A stretch of DNA of 32,654 bases from Candidatus Acutalibacter stercorigallinarum (GTDB lineage Bacteria > Bacillota > Clostridia > Oscillospirales > Acutalibacteraceae): the NCBI GenBank assembly GCA_019112625.1, contig DXIW01000010.1:1-32654 (forward strand). The letters run 5' to 3'. The notes below the pieces were generated by a model that saw only the letters and a program-made list of their open reading frames with translations, made no database searches and had not been told where the DNA came from. Below, one piece after another: positions 8,652 through 16,536 of the stretch. The translations under genes were made by a program, and so were the position numbers. How positions within the stretch are numbered: position 1 is the stretch's first letter; each line of letters starts with the position of its first letter.

Positions 8652-8685
8652 GAAAGGGACAAATGGGAAAGGAACGTGGGACCCT

Positions 8686-8979
8686 ATGCAGTATTTTTAC
8701 GCCATCCTCTGGTTTGCCGTCGGCCTCATCCTCATCTTCTCCCTGTCCAAGGAGAACAGGATCTTCCTTTTCGCCGGGGGATTTTTCCTCCTGCTAGGGG
8801 CCTGGTGGCTGGCGGACGCCCTGCTGCCGGAGGTGGACCTCTTCGCCGGGGGCTGGGGCATCGCCCTGCGGTGCATCAGCGGCGCGGCCCTGGTGGTGCT
8901 GGCCGTCACCTTTGTGCGGGAGTACCGGAAAAACCGGAAGGCCGCCAATGCCCCAGAGGACAAGGACAGCAAACAATAA
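8686..8979 (+). CDS. Small membrane protein of unknown function
   Basis: The predicted 97-residue protein has three hydrophobic stretches, beginning YFYAILWFAVGLILIFS, then FLFAGGFFLLLGAWW, then a third before a short basic and acidic tail rich in Lys, Asn and Glu. No family is recognised. The start at 8686 is chosen because the earlier in-frame ATG is in the promoter and because AAAGGA precedes 8686 (spacing about 12). It is followed 27 bases later by the AEC transporter and may be co-transcribed with it. The tail probably faces the cytoplasm. Confidence 0.72.
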   Translation: MQYFYAILWFAVGLILIFSLSKENRIFLFAGGFFLLLGAWWLADALLPEVDLFAGGWGIALRCISGAALVVLAVTFVREYRKNRKAANAPEDKDSKQ

Positions 8980-9006
8980 ACAGGACCTGAGAGAGGGGAA
9001 CTGGGA

Positions 9007-9939
9007 ATGGAAGCCATTTTGACCGTGGTCACCAAGGTGCTGGTCATGCTCATCATGATCGCGGTGGGCTACTTTATCACGAAAAAAGGGATGCTCACCG
9101 ACCGGGGCGCCGCCGAGATCACTGCCCTGCTCATCTGGATCGTCACCCCCTGCCTGATCGTGGACTCCCTGCTGGGCTCCGGCGGGAGCCTCCAGGCCTA
9201 CGAGCTCCTGCTGGCGGTGGGCATTTCCGCCCTGGCCATCTTCCTCAGCATTGGGGTCAGCCTGGTCAGCTTCCGCAAAGAACCCCCCGAGCGCCGGAAG
9301 GTGCTGCGCTTCGCCACCATCTTCAGCAACGCGGGGTTTATGGGCATCCCCTTGGTGCAGGGCATCGTGGGGGAGAAGGGCGTGGTCTACGGCTCCTTCT
9401 TCATCGCCGTGTTCAATGTGATCTGCTGGACCTACGGCTACCGCATGATGAGCGGCGGCGCCAAGGTGAGCCTGCGCACCGTGCTCCTCAACCCGGGCAT
9501 CATCGGCCTGGCGGTGGGCCTGCCCCTGTACTTTTTGGGGCTGCAGCTCCCCGCGGTCCTGGCCGAGCCCGTGGGCTTCTTCTCCGACCTGAACACCCCC
9601 CTGGCCATGCTCATCATCGGCAGCTACATCGCCAAGGTAGACCTGCACTCTTTCGTCTCCGACATGGCCGTGTACCAGATGGCCGCCCTGCGGCTGATCG
9701 TGGCCCCGGCCCTGTTTTTGGCCTGCCTGCTCCTCCTTCGGCCCGAGCCCGTGCTGCTGGTCACCAGCGTCATCCAGGCCAGCGCCCCGGTGGCGGCCAA
9801 CACGGTGCTCTTCGCCGTGCAGTATGGGGGCGACTCCCAGCTGGCCTCCAAGACCGTGGCGGTGTCCACCGTGCTGTCCATCCTCACTATCCCCCTGTTC
9901 ACCATCTTGGCCCAGCTGGCCTGCCAGTTTTTGTTTTAG
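9007..9939 (+). CDS. AEC family transporter (auxin efflux carrier-like)
   Basis: The 310-residue, strongly hydrophobic protein has about ten membrane segments in two five-helix halves. The N-terminal half carries GYFITKKGMLT and an unwound-helix region rich in Gly, Asn and Pro (IFSNAGFMGIPLVQ), both typical of the bacterial AEC/membrane-transport family. Homologues move small organic acids such as malate or malonate, so a carboxylate is a reasonable guess, not a deduction. GAGAGGGG lies about nine bases before the ATG. The ribulose-phosphate epimerase gene begins 45 bases downstream. Confidence 0.88.
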   Translation: MEAILTVVTKVLVMLIMIAVGYFITKKGMLTDRGAAEITALLIWIVTPCLIVDSLLGSGGSLQAYELLLAVGISALAIFLSIGVSLVSFRKEPPERRKVLRFATIFSNAGFMGIPLVQGIVGEKGVVYGSFFIAVFNVICWTYGYRMMSGGAKVSLRTVLLNPGIIGLAVGLPLYFLGLQLPAVLAEPVGFFSDLNTPLAMLIIGSYIAKVDLHSFVSDMAVYQMAALRLIVAPALFLACLLLLRPEPVLLVTSVIQASAPVAANTVLFAVQYGGDSQLASKTVAVSTVLSILTIPLFTILAQLACQFLF

Positions 9940-9984
9940 ACCTGGAAATACGTATACATATATATTAGAAAGGACGTGAGGCCC

Positions 9985-10608
9985 GTGTACATCGCCCCAT
10001 CCCTGCTGGCGGCGGACTTCTCCGCCCTGGGCAGTGAGGTGGCCAAGGCCGCCGCGGCCGAGTGGCTCCACATCGACATCATGGACGGCCGCTTCGTGCC
10101 CAACCTGAGCATGGGCCCCCAGATCGTGGCCGCCCTGCGGGACAAGAGCTCCCAGGTGTTCGACGTGCACCTGATGCTGGAAAACCCCGCCCCCTACATC
10201 CCCGTGTTCCGCCAGGCCGGGGCGGATGTCATCGCCGTCCACGCCGAGTGCGGCCAGGACACCGCCGCCCTCCTCAACGCCATCCGGGACTCCGGCGCAA
10301 AGCCCGCCCTGGCCTTAAAGCCCGGCACCCCGGCAGAGGCCCTGTTCCCCTACGGGGACCAGCTGTACATGGCCTTGGTGATGACCGTGGAGCCCGGCTT
10401 TGGCGGGCAGAAGCTCATCCCCGCTGCCCTTGCGAAAATACAGGAGATCAAATCCCGGTTCCCCCACCTGCTGGTGGAGGTGGACGGCGGCGTAAACCGG
10501 GACACCGCCCCCCTTTGCCGGGCCGCCGGCGCCGACATCCTGGTGGCGGGCACCGCGGTGTTCCGCTCCCCCGACCCCGCCGGGGAGATCGCCGCCCTGC
10601 GTGGCTGA
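9985..10608 (+). CDS. rpe: Ribulose-phosphate 3-epimerase
   Basis: The predicted 207-residue TIM-barrel enzyme interconverts ribulose 5-phosphate and xylulose 5-phosphate in the pentose phosphate pathway. Family signatures include IAPSLLAADF at the start, the metal and catalytic Asp of HIDIMDGRFVPN, VHLMLENP, MTVEPGFGGQ with the phosphate loop, and VDGGVN. A GTG at 9985 is preferred because the AAAGGA site is 10 bases before it. The alternative GTG at 9976 would be almost touching that site. It links functionally to xylulokinase at 27104-28630, which makes xylulose 5-phosphate. Confidence 0.93.
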   Translation: MYIAPSLLAADFSALGSEVAKAAAAEWLHIDIMDGRFVPNLSMGPQIVAALRDKSSQVFDVHLMLENPAPYIPVFRQAGADVIAVHAECGQDTAALLNAIRDSGAKPALALKPGTPAEALFPYGDQLYMALVMTVEPGFGGQKLIPAALAKIQEIKSRFPHLLVEVDGGVNRDTAPLCRAAGADILVAGTAVFRSPDPAGEIAALRG

Positions 10609-11002
10609 ACCCATCACCAAACCCCTGCCCCTCGCATACGATACAGAGAGAGAAAACCATGGACCAAGTGAGGTGCTGCCGTTGGGACAGAGGATCTGGC
10701 GGCTGGGCTCATCCCCGCAGCCCCTTGTGTTCCGGTTCGCGGGCGTCTCTACCCTGTGCGCCGCGGTGGCGGCCCTGTACCGCCGCTGCCCCCCGGCCAA
10801 AGCCTGGCTGTGCCTGTACCGGGGCCGCTATTACCTGGCGGTCCACGCCGGCCTGCGGGCCCGCCCCAGGGCGGCAAGGGCTGCGACGCCTTACGGCGAG
10901 CTGCTGGGCCCGGCCCGGGTGCTGTACGCCTACTGCGAGGAACACGGCCAGCCCATCAGCCATAACGCGGTGGCCGAGCTGGGCGCCGCCCTAGACCGGT
11001 AA
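10601..11002 (+). CDS. MecA-like adaptor domain protein
   Basis: The open frame gives up to 133 residues. From about residue 40 it follows the C-terminal domain of MecA/YpbH adaptors: LVFRFAGVSTL, then a loop leading to WLCLYRGRYYLAV, and LYAYCEEHGQPISHNAVAELG. MecA delivers substrates to the ClpC protease. The N-terminal substrate-binding domain of classical MecA is absent, so this is a short form. The start is unclear. A GTG at 10601 overlaps the rpe stop (coupling possible), a GTG lies at 10673, and an ATG with a purine-rich upstream stretch at 10659 is out of frame by one base. Confidence 0.65.
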   Translation: MAEPITKPLPLAYDTERENHGPSEVLPLGQRIWRLGSSPQPLVFRFAGVSTLCAAVAALYRRCPPAKAWLCLYRGRYYLAVHAGLRARPRAARAATPYGELLGPARVLYAYCEEHGQPISHNAVAELGAALDR

Positions 11003-11023
11003 AGGGCCCCTGCCTGCCAAGGA

Positions 11024-11059
11024 AAACGCCCCTGGGCCCCGCCTGGGGGCCCGTTTTTT
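11024..11059 (+). terminator. Intrinsic terminator after the MecA-like gene
   Basis: A GC hairpin (GGGCCCC pairing with GGGGCCC) is followed by six T residues at about 11054-11059. Confidence 0.85.
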
Positions 11060-11249
11060 GTGAAAGATATGTCATGGCACGCAGAAATCCTTCCCAAACG
11101 CGCTGGTAAATTGTAACAAATTTTCTGCCGCAACTGCGAAAAACCGCCCCTCCCAGGCCTTAAAAATGGCTCTAGACCGCCAAAAATCAGGAAAATCACA
11201 CCGTACAAATAAAATTATGTAAATCCGGGAAAAAAGTTGCAAAAAGGGC

Positions 11250-11278
11250 TTGCAATTTCCAGGGGCAAAGGTTATTAT
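11250..11278 (+). promoter_or_regulatory. Promoter of S-layer gene 1
   Basis: TTGCAA at 11250-11255 and TATTAT at 11273-11278 are 17 bases apart. The block shared by all three S-layer genes starts at 11278, the last base of this -10 box. The -35 and spacer are therefore unique to copy 1 while everything downstream is common. Confidence 0.65.
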
Positions 11279-11434
11279 ATAGATAACTTCCACTCGCGGG
11301 GATTTGCGCCCCGGGAGAATCTAAAATTTAAGAGGGTTGAAATTATGAACAAAAGCAAGTTTCTGAAGAAATCACTTGCGATGCTCCTGGCTCTCATGCT
11401 AGTCGTCGCGATGATTCCGCTCAGTGCTTCCGCT
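11278..11434 (+). repeat. S-layer cassette head, copy 1 (157 bp)
   Basis: This block covers the end of the -10 box, the 5' UTR, the ribosome site AAGAGGG, the ATG and the signal-peptide codons. It is almost identical to 23175-23331 (direct) and 32494-32650 (inverted), with only a few substitutions by eye. The UTR contains a hairpin, CTCGCGGGG (11293-11301) with CCCCGGGAG (11309-11317), one mismatch and a 7-base loop. Similarity stops after the signal-peptide codons. Confidence 0.92.
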
Positions 11435-14400
11435 GAAACGAGCGCCGTTCCTACGATCGGCGTTGGTAACGCGATTGCCAAACTGGATGGCACCACGTAT
11501 ACCGTCGAGGCGGGCAGCACCGATGTCGTTCTGGGCGGCAACGCTCCCGCGGGCTCTCCGGAAGGCACCAAGGTCGTCTTTATCGACAAGGACGGCAAGG
11601 ACCTTGATCTGAGCACCAACGCCGAGGTCGATTTGACCGAGGTTGCCACCGTCTCCGACAATACTTACACTCTGGGCGTAGAGCTGCGCGTTCCCCAGGA
11701 GGGCAGCGCTGCCCCTGCTGTTACCAAGTACACTCTGGTTATCACCTATAACGAGGCTGTAAAGGGTACCAGCACCGCTATCAAGTATCTGAAGGATATC
11801 GCCGGCATGGCCGAGTACGAGATCGGCGCCGACAAGATCACCATCGTTGCCGAGTTTGGCAAGCCCATCGCGGCGAACTCTTTGGTTGGCACCAACTTCG
11901 TTGCTGCCGACCCCAATGCCACTGTCACTTACAGCAACAGCTCTGTGAAGGTCGTTTCCGACGACAGGCAGATCACCAAGAACTACGAGGTTGTCATCGA
12001 CATCCGCGACGGCCTGACCTCCTTCGAGGTAGAGGGCCAGATCGGCGAGACTGAGATCGACACCAACCCCGCCGACAGCGTGACCACCGTAGAGCTCACT
12101 GTGCCCTACGACACCGACCTGACCAAGCTGGTCCCCACCTTCGAGTTTGGCCCGGATGCTGAGGCGCTGACCACTTACGGTGACAACCAGGAGCTCACCA
12201 GCGGTGAGACCGAGCACGACTTTACCGCTACTAACGGCAAGCAGCTTATTCTGTGGACTGATGCCGATGCCCTGGAAGCTGGCTCTCCCTACCCCACCGG
12301 TAGCTGGTATGTTGTAAACGTCACCATCAACGTAGCCGACAACACCAACGGCGTGCTGGAGAGCATCCAGGTGAAGAGCACCAATGGCAACAGCAACGTC
12401 ATCGAGGTTGCCGCCCCTGGCACTGTCAACGTGGAGATGCCCAAGGGCTACGATTTCTCCGCTGCCACCAGCGTGACTGTGGAGCTCACCGGTTCTAAGG
12501 AGGCCAAGGTGGAAGTTCTTGGCCAGCCCGGCGCTTCCGTGGGCAACGGCGGCGAATTTGATACCGATGGCGAAGTCACCATCAGCGGTGTTGATATTTC
12601 CAGCAAGTCCTTTATCATCCGCGTTTCCTCCCAGGAGACGGGCGCTGAGTACAACGAGTACACCATCAACCTGTCCGCCGCTGCCAAGGCTGGCGTTGAG
12701 CTGACCAACATCATCGTCAAGGGCGATGTGGACGGCGATAACGTTCCCGAGACCTACGAGATGGGTGAGGACTACACCGTCACTCTGCCCTATACTGCCA
12801 AGGCTATCGTTTCCAAGCTCGCCCCCAATGACAACGACCCCGACCTTCGCATCTACTTCGCTGCCAGCACTGGCGCTACCGTAGGCTGCGGCGGCCCCGA
12901 CAATACCCTTGCTGTGCCGGACGGCGCTTCTCTGACCTACATCTTCAACCCCGGTGTTGATAGCGTGAAGAAGAACAACGAGCGCGATGTTACCGTGAGC
13001 AACGCTGGCAACAAAGAGACCTACACCATCAAGCTGGCTTACGAGGACGGCTTGACAGGCCATGTGCTGAACTCCGCCACTCTGGTGGGCGAGAACGATG
13101 TAGCTAAGATTACCACCGATAACACCTATAACACCGTGCCTGGCACTGCCAAGGACAAGAACGGCAACACCGTGAACACCCTGCGTGTGAACGTCCCCTC
13201 CGAGTACAGCTTCACCAGCGACACTTCTGTATACACCTCCGCCCTTGGGCTGAGCGAAGGCGCTGTGGCCTTTGTGGTTGCCGACGGTCAGGTCACCGAG
13301 AAACTCTCCGTTCTGGATGGAAAGGCTAAGGGTGTCCAGGATGTTACCACCATCCCTGTCAAGACCAACTTGGTAGATTCCAAGGGTGTTCTGGACACCG
13401 ACGCTGCCACGACCATCATCTATGTAGTTAGCGAGCAGGTCTACGTGGACGGCCAGGTTGCGAACAATGACTTCTACAAAGCCGACCTGCAGAAGCTGGT
13501 TGCGGATAAAAAGGCTGCTGCCTACTATGTGTACGGCGTGCATGCCGCTCCCAAGACCGGCGCCGACCTGGTGAGCATCGAGTCCACTCTGGACGAGTAC
13601 ATTGACGTCACCATGAAGGCCAACAATGTCATCGAGATCGCCGTGCCTTACAGCTACGAAAAGGCCAACAGCAACAAAGATGTGTTCTTCACCCTGAACT
13701 TCCGTGCCGATGCTATGGCTACCGTCCGTGCCAACAACGAAAGCAGCGGTTATCTGCTGGAGTCCGACCTGGGCAACCCCGACAATGCTGAGGATGCCAC
13801 CCAATTCAACGTCGCCAACGGCAAGAAATTGTATGCCGATGGGACAACTGGTGGTCAGGTGAATTCCATCATCGTCACCTCCGAGGACTACGTGGCTAAT
13901 GTGTCCGGCAAGAAGAACGAGTACACCATCGAGATCAAAGTGAAAGAGGCTGAGACCGGCGACGACCTGCTGTCTGTGGGCGCTTCCGGCGCTACCGCCA
14001 CTCCCGACACCAACCGCGATGTGAATTTGACCCTGCCCTACGGCTCTACCAAGTATCCCGTCAAGCTGGACATCGAGGCTTCTAAGCTGGCCACTGTTTA
14101 CGTGGGCACCTCTTCTAAGATCGACGAGCTGAAGGTTGACGCCAACCTCTATGATCCTGAGAAGGGCTACGACCTCAACAGCGACCTGAAGATCCTGGTG
14201 GTTGCTGAGAATAATCATGCCCAGCAGGTTTACACCCTGAAGACCACCGTGGCGGAGAACTTCTTCGACGTGGCGAAGGACCAGTGGTACTATGACGAGG
14301 TGCTGAAGGCCGCCTCCAATGGCTGGATCAACGGTACCAAGCCTGGCTACTACGAGCCCAACGGCACCATGACCCGCGGCGACTTCGCCCTGATCATCGC

Positions 14401-14785
14401 CCGCATCAAGAACTACAACCCCGCCCTGTACACCGAGTCCGCCTTCCCGGATGTGGAGTCCACCGACTACTACAGCGCTGCCATCGCCTACTGCAAGGAG
14501 ATGGGTTACCTGGGCGGCGAGAACGGGTACTTCAATCCCAAAGATCCCATCACCCGTGAGGAGATGGCCAAGATCATCTGCAACGCCGCCGGCGTTGACC
14601 AGGTGACCGATCCCACCAGCCCCTACGCCGACGACGACACTATCGCCGAGTGGGCCAAGGGCTATGTGTACGGCTGCCAGGCCGCCGAGATCATGATGGG
14701 CGACGAGAACGCGAACACCTTCGATGCTCGCTCCAACGCCACCCGTGCTGAGGCTGCCGCCGTACTGGTAAGAGCTTTCGCGTAA
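11345..14785 (+). CDS. S-layer protein 1 (SLH-domain surface protein)
   Basis: The 1146-residue exported protein starts with a signal peptide (MNKSKFLKK, then a hydrophobic core, cleavage after SASA near residue 29-30). About 940 residues of acidic, Thr/Val-rich beta-sandwich repeats follow, with recurrent LTVPYDTDLTKLVPTFE-like strands. Three SLH domains close it, at about 973-1025, 1033-1083 and 1093-1146, with TRGD, TREE and TRAE motifs. SLH domains bind pyruvylated secondary wall polymer, so it should sit on the cell surface. The body uses more GCT, GTT and AAG/AAC codons than neighbours, consistent with high expression. The ATG at 11345 follows AAGAGGG. Of the three copies it has the best visible promoter. 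Confidence 0.93.
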   Translation: MNKSKFLKKSLAMLLALMLVVAMIPLSASAETSAVPTIGVGNAIAKLDGTTYTVEAGSTDVVLGGNAPAGSPEGTKVVFIDKDGKDLDLSTNAEVDLTEVATVSDNTYTLGVELRVPQEGSAAPAVTKYTLVITYNEAVKGTSTAIKYLKDIAGMAEYEIGADKITIVAEFGKPIAANSLVGTNFVAADPNATVTYSNSSVKVVSDDRQITKNYEVVIDIRDGLTSFEVEGQIGETEIDTNPADSVTTVELTVPYDTDLTKLVPTFEFGPDAEALTTYGDNQELTSGETEHDFTATNGKQLILWTDADALEAGSPYPTGSWYVVNVTINVADNTNGVLESIQVKSTNGNSNVIEVAAPGTVNVEMPKGYDFSAATSVTVELTGSKEAKVEVLGQPGASVGNGGEFDTDGEVTISGVDISSKSFIIRVSSQETGAEYNEYTINLSAAAKAGVELTNIIVKGDVDGDNVPETYEMGEDYTVTLPYTAKAIVSKLAPNDNDPDLRIYFAASTGATVGCGGPDNTLAVPDGASLTYIFNPGVDSVKKNNERDVTVSNAGNKETYTIKLAYEDGLTGHVLNSATLVGENDVAKITTDNTYNTVPGTAKDKNGNTVNTLRVNVPSEYSFTSDTSVYTSALGLSEGAVAFVVADGQVTEKLSVLDGKAKGVQDVTTIPVKTNLVDSKGVLDTDAATTIIYVVSEQVYVDGQVANNDFYKADLQKLVADKKAAAYYVYGVHAAPKTGADLVSIESTLDEYIDVTMKANNVIEIAVPYSYEKANSNKDVFFTLNFRADAMATVRANNESSGYLLESDLGNPDNAEDATQFNVANGKKLYADGTTGGQVNSIIVTSEDYVANVSGKKNEYTIEIKVKEAETGDDLLSVGASGATATPDTNRDVNLTLPYGSTKYPVKLDIEASKLATVYVGTSSKIDELKVDANLYDPEKGYDLNSDLKILVVAENNHAQQVYTLKTTVAENFFDVAKDQWYYDEVLKAASNGWINGTKPGYYEPNGTMTRGDFALIIARIKNYNPALYTESAFPDVESTDYYSAAIAYCKEMGYLGGENGYFNPKDPITREEMAKIICNAAGVDQVTDPTSPYADDDTIAEWAKGYVYGCQAAEIMMGDENANTFDARSNATRAEAAAVLVRAFA

Positions 14786-14822
14786 GGTTTCAACTCTTAC
14801 TTAAATTTCATACCCCATAAGC
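14765..14822 (+). repeat. S-layer cassette tail, copy 1
   Basis: The last codons, the stop and 37 bases of 3' UTR are shared with 26941-26998 and, inverted, 29040-29103. Inside is an inverted repeat GTAAGAG (14768-14774) and CTCTTAC (14794-14800), 19 bases apart, spanning the stop codon. Confidence 0.9.
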
Positions 14823-14859
14823 AGGAAGGGCGGAGTGAAAACTCCGTCCTTCTTGCTTT
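14821..14859 (+). terminator. Terminator of S-layer gene 1
   Basis: A hairpin of about 10 bp (AAGGGCGGAG with CTCCGTCCTT, one G-T pair, loop TGAAAA) is followed by the T-rich CTTGCTTTG. The same design follows the other two S-layer genes. Confidence 0.8.
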
Positions 14860-14999
14860 GTCCGTGACCGGACAGGACGGGAAAATTCCTCTGGGCTTCG
14901 CACGAGCCAAGTTTCGCTTTGCTCAACTTACTCGGTCACAGACCAAAATTCCGGAACGCCCTTTGTGGAGGAATTTTCTCGTCCAGTCCGGTCACGGAC
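14860..14999. repeat. Palindromic dispersed repeat with 32-bp inverted ends
   Basis: Arms 14860-14891 and 14968-14999 are inverted copies matching at 30 of 32 positions, enclosing about 76 bases. The left arm and the adjoining bases CTGGGCTTCGC match the repeats at 21780-21845 and 28714-28779. The core resembles, in reverse, the AGCAAAGCGAAACTT stretch near 28790. It looks like a non-coding palindromic element, possibly two copies head to head. Confidence 0.8.
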
Positions 15000-15000
15000 C

Positions 15001-15029
15001 TTGCGAAAAATGGGGGGTTGTGCTATTCT
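15001..15029 (+). promoter_or_regulatory. Promoter of the GlpA-like operon
   Basis: TTGCGA at 15001-15006 and TATTCT at 15024-15029 are 17 bases apart. The -35 begins two bases after the end of the palindromic repeat, so the element abuts the promoter. Confidence 0.6.
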
Positions 15030-15090
15030 AGTTATGTATAGGCTCCCGGGGCGCGGGGGCCAATCGCCAAAAAGGAGATGGACGACGGCC

Positions 15091-16521
15091 ATGACAGTTT
15101 ACGACGTGATCGTGATCGGCGCGGGTGTGACCGGCAGCGCCGTGGCGCGGGAGCTCTCCCGCCGCCAGGGGCGGTTCCTAGTGGCGGAGCGGGCCAGCGA
15201 TGTGTGCGAGGGCACCAGCAAGGCCAATTCCGCGATTGTACACGCTGGGTTCGACGCCGAACCCGGCACCTTAAAAGCCAAAATGAACGTGCGGGGCAAC
15301 CAGCTGATGGACCAGATCGCCCAAGAGCTGGACGTGCCCTTCTCCCGGGTGGGCGCCTTTGTGGTGTGCCTGCGGGAGGAGGAGATGCCCAAGCTGGAGG
15401 AGCTGTACCAGCGGGGCCTGAAAAACGGCGTGCCCGACCTGGAGCTCCTCACCGGGGACGAGGCCAAGGCCTTAGAGCCCAACCTCACCGACGAGGTGTG
15501 CGGCGCCCTGTGGGCCCGCACCTCCGGCATCGTGTGTCCCTTTGCCCTCACCCTGGGCCTGGCGGAGAGCGCCGCCAAAAACGGGGTGGAGTTCTCCTTC
15601 GACACCGCCGTCACCGGGCTGGAACAGATCCCCGAGGGCTGGCTGGTAAAAACCAATCAGGGCGACTTTGCCGCCCGGGCGGTGGTGAACGCCGCCGGGG
15701 TCTACGCCGACGACGTGCACAACTGGGTGTGCGGGGAGAAGCTCTCCATCACCCCCCGGAAAGGGGAGTACTGCCTGCTGGACAAGACCGCCGGGTGCCA
15801 CGTGGGCCGCACCATCTTCCAGCTGCCCGGCAAATACGGCAAGGGCGTGCTGGTATCCCCCACCATCCACGGGAACCTGCTGGTGGGCCCCACCGCTGTG
15901 GACGACCCCGACCGGGAGGACACCGCCACCACTGCCGCAGGCATCGCCGATTTGACGGAGAAGGCCGCCCTCAGCGTGAAGAACGTGCCCATGCGGCAGG
16001 TCATCACCTCCTTTATGGGCCTGCGGGCCCACGAGGCCGGGGAGGACTTCGTGCTGGGAGAGAGCGCCGAAGGCTTCTTCGACGCCGCGGGCATCGAGAG
16101 CCCGGGCCTCACCAGCGCCCCGGCCATCGGGGAGTACCTGGCCGGGCTCATCGGGGAGAAGCTGGGCCTGGAGGACAAGCCCGATTTCGACCCCATCCGG
16201 AAGGGCGTGCCCCATCTGGCGGCCATGAGCCCGGAGGAGCGGGCGGAAAAAATCGCGGAAAACCCGGCCTACGGCAACATCATCTGCCGGTGCGAGGAAG
16301 TGAGCGAGGGCGAGATCTTAGACGCCATCCACGGCATCCTGGGCGCCAGGACCCTGGACGGCGTCAAGCGCCGCACCCGGGCGGGCATGGGCCGCTGCCA
16401 GGCGGGGTTCTGCTCCCCCCGGGTGATGGACCTGCTGTGCCGGGAGCTTAACATGGACCTGACCCAGGTGCGGAAAAACGGCGGCGATTCCCAGATCGTG
16501 CTGGAAAAGACCCGGGGCTGA
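15091..16521 (+). CDS. FAD-dependent glycerol-3-phosphate dehydrogenase-like protein (GlpA type)
   Basis: The 476-residue protein has an N-terminal FAD-binding Rossmann motif (VIGAGVTGSAVAREL), a DAO/GlpA-type middle (NSAIVHAGFDAEPGTLKAK; NAAGVYAD) and a C-terminal BFD-like [2Fe-2S] domain. Candidate iron ligands are Cys399 and Cys401 (CRC) and Cys436 and Cys441 (CQAGFC). The family oxidises glycerol 3-phosphate or related hydroxy acids. The ATG at 15091 fits the frame, with AAAGGAG at 15071-15077. The nearer ATG at 15078 is out of frame. It leads a three-gene operon with the next FAD protein (15-base gap) and a DUF1667 protein, an arrangement known in Clostridia. Confidence 0.87.
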   Translation: MTVYDVIVIGAGVTGSAVARELSRRQGRFLVAERASDVCEGTSKANSAIVHAGFDAEPGTLKAKMNVRGNQLMDQIAQELDVPFSRVGAFVVCLREEEMPKLEELYQRGLKNGVPDLELLTGDEAKALEPNLTDEVCGALWARTSGIVCPFALTLGLAESAAKNGVEFSFDTAVTGLEQIPEGWLVKTNQGDFAARAVVNAAGVYADDVHNWVCGEKLSITPRKGEYCLLDKTAGCHVGRTIFQLPGKYGKGVLVSPTIHGNLLVGPTAVDDPDREDTATTAAGIADLTEKAALSVKNVPMRQVITSFMGLRAHEAGEDFVLGESAEGFFDAAGIESPGLTSAPAIGEYLAGLIGEKLGLEDKPDFDPIRKGVPHLAAMSPEERAEKIAENPAYGNIICRCEEVSEGEILDAIHGILGARTLDGVKRRTRAGMGRCQAGFCSPRVMDLLCRELNMDLTQVRKNGGDSQIVLEKTRG

Positions 16522-16536
16522 GAGGAGAGACATACC

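Noticed and set aside
8650-8685. Upstream ATG extending the small membrane protein by 12 residues
   Set aside because: That ATG lies inside the TATAAT -10 box, so it would not be transcribed in full.
11399-14218. A 939-codon open frame antisense to S-layer gene 1
   Set aside because: It is a by-product of codon bias in the sense gene; it has no ribosome site or recognisable domain, and the sense frame has a signal peptide and SLH domains.
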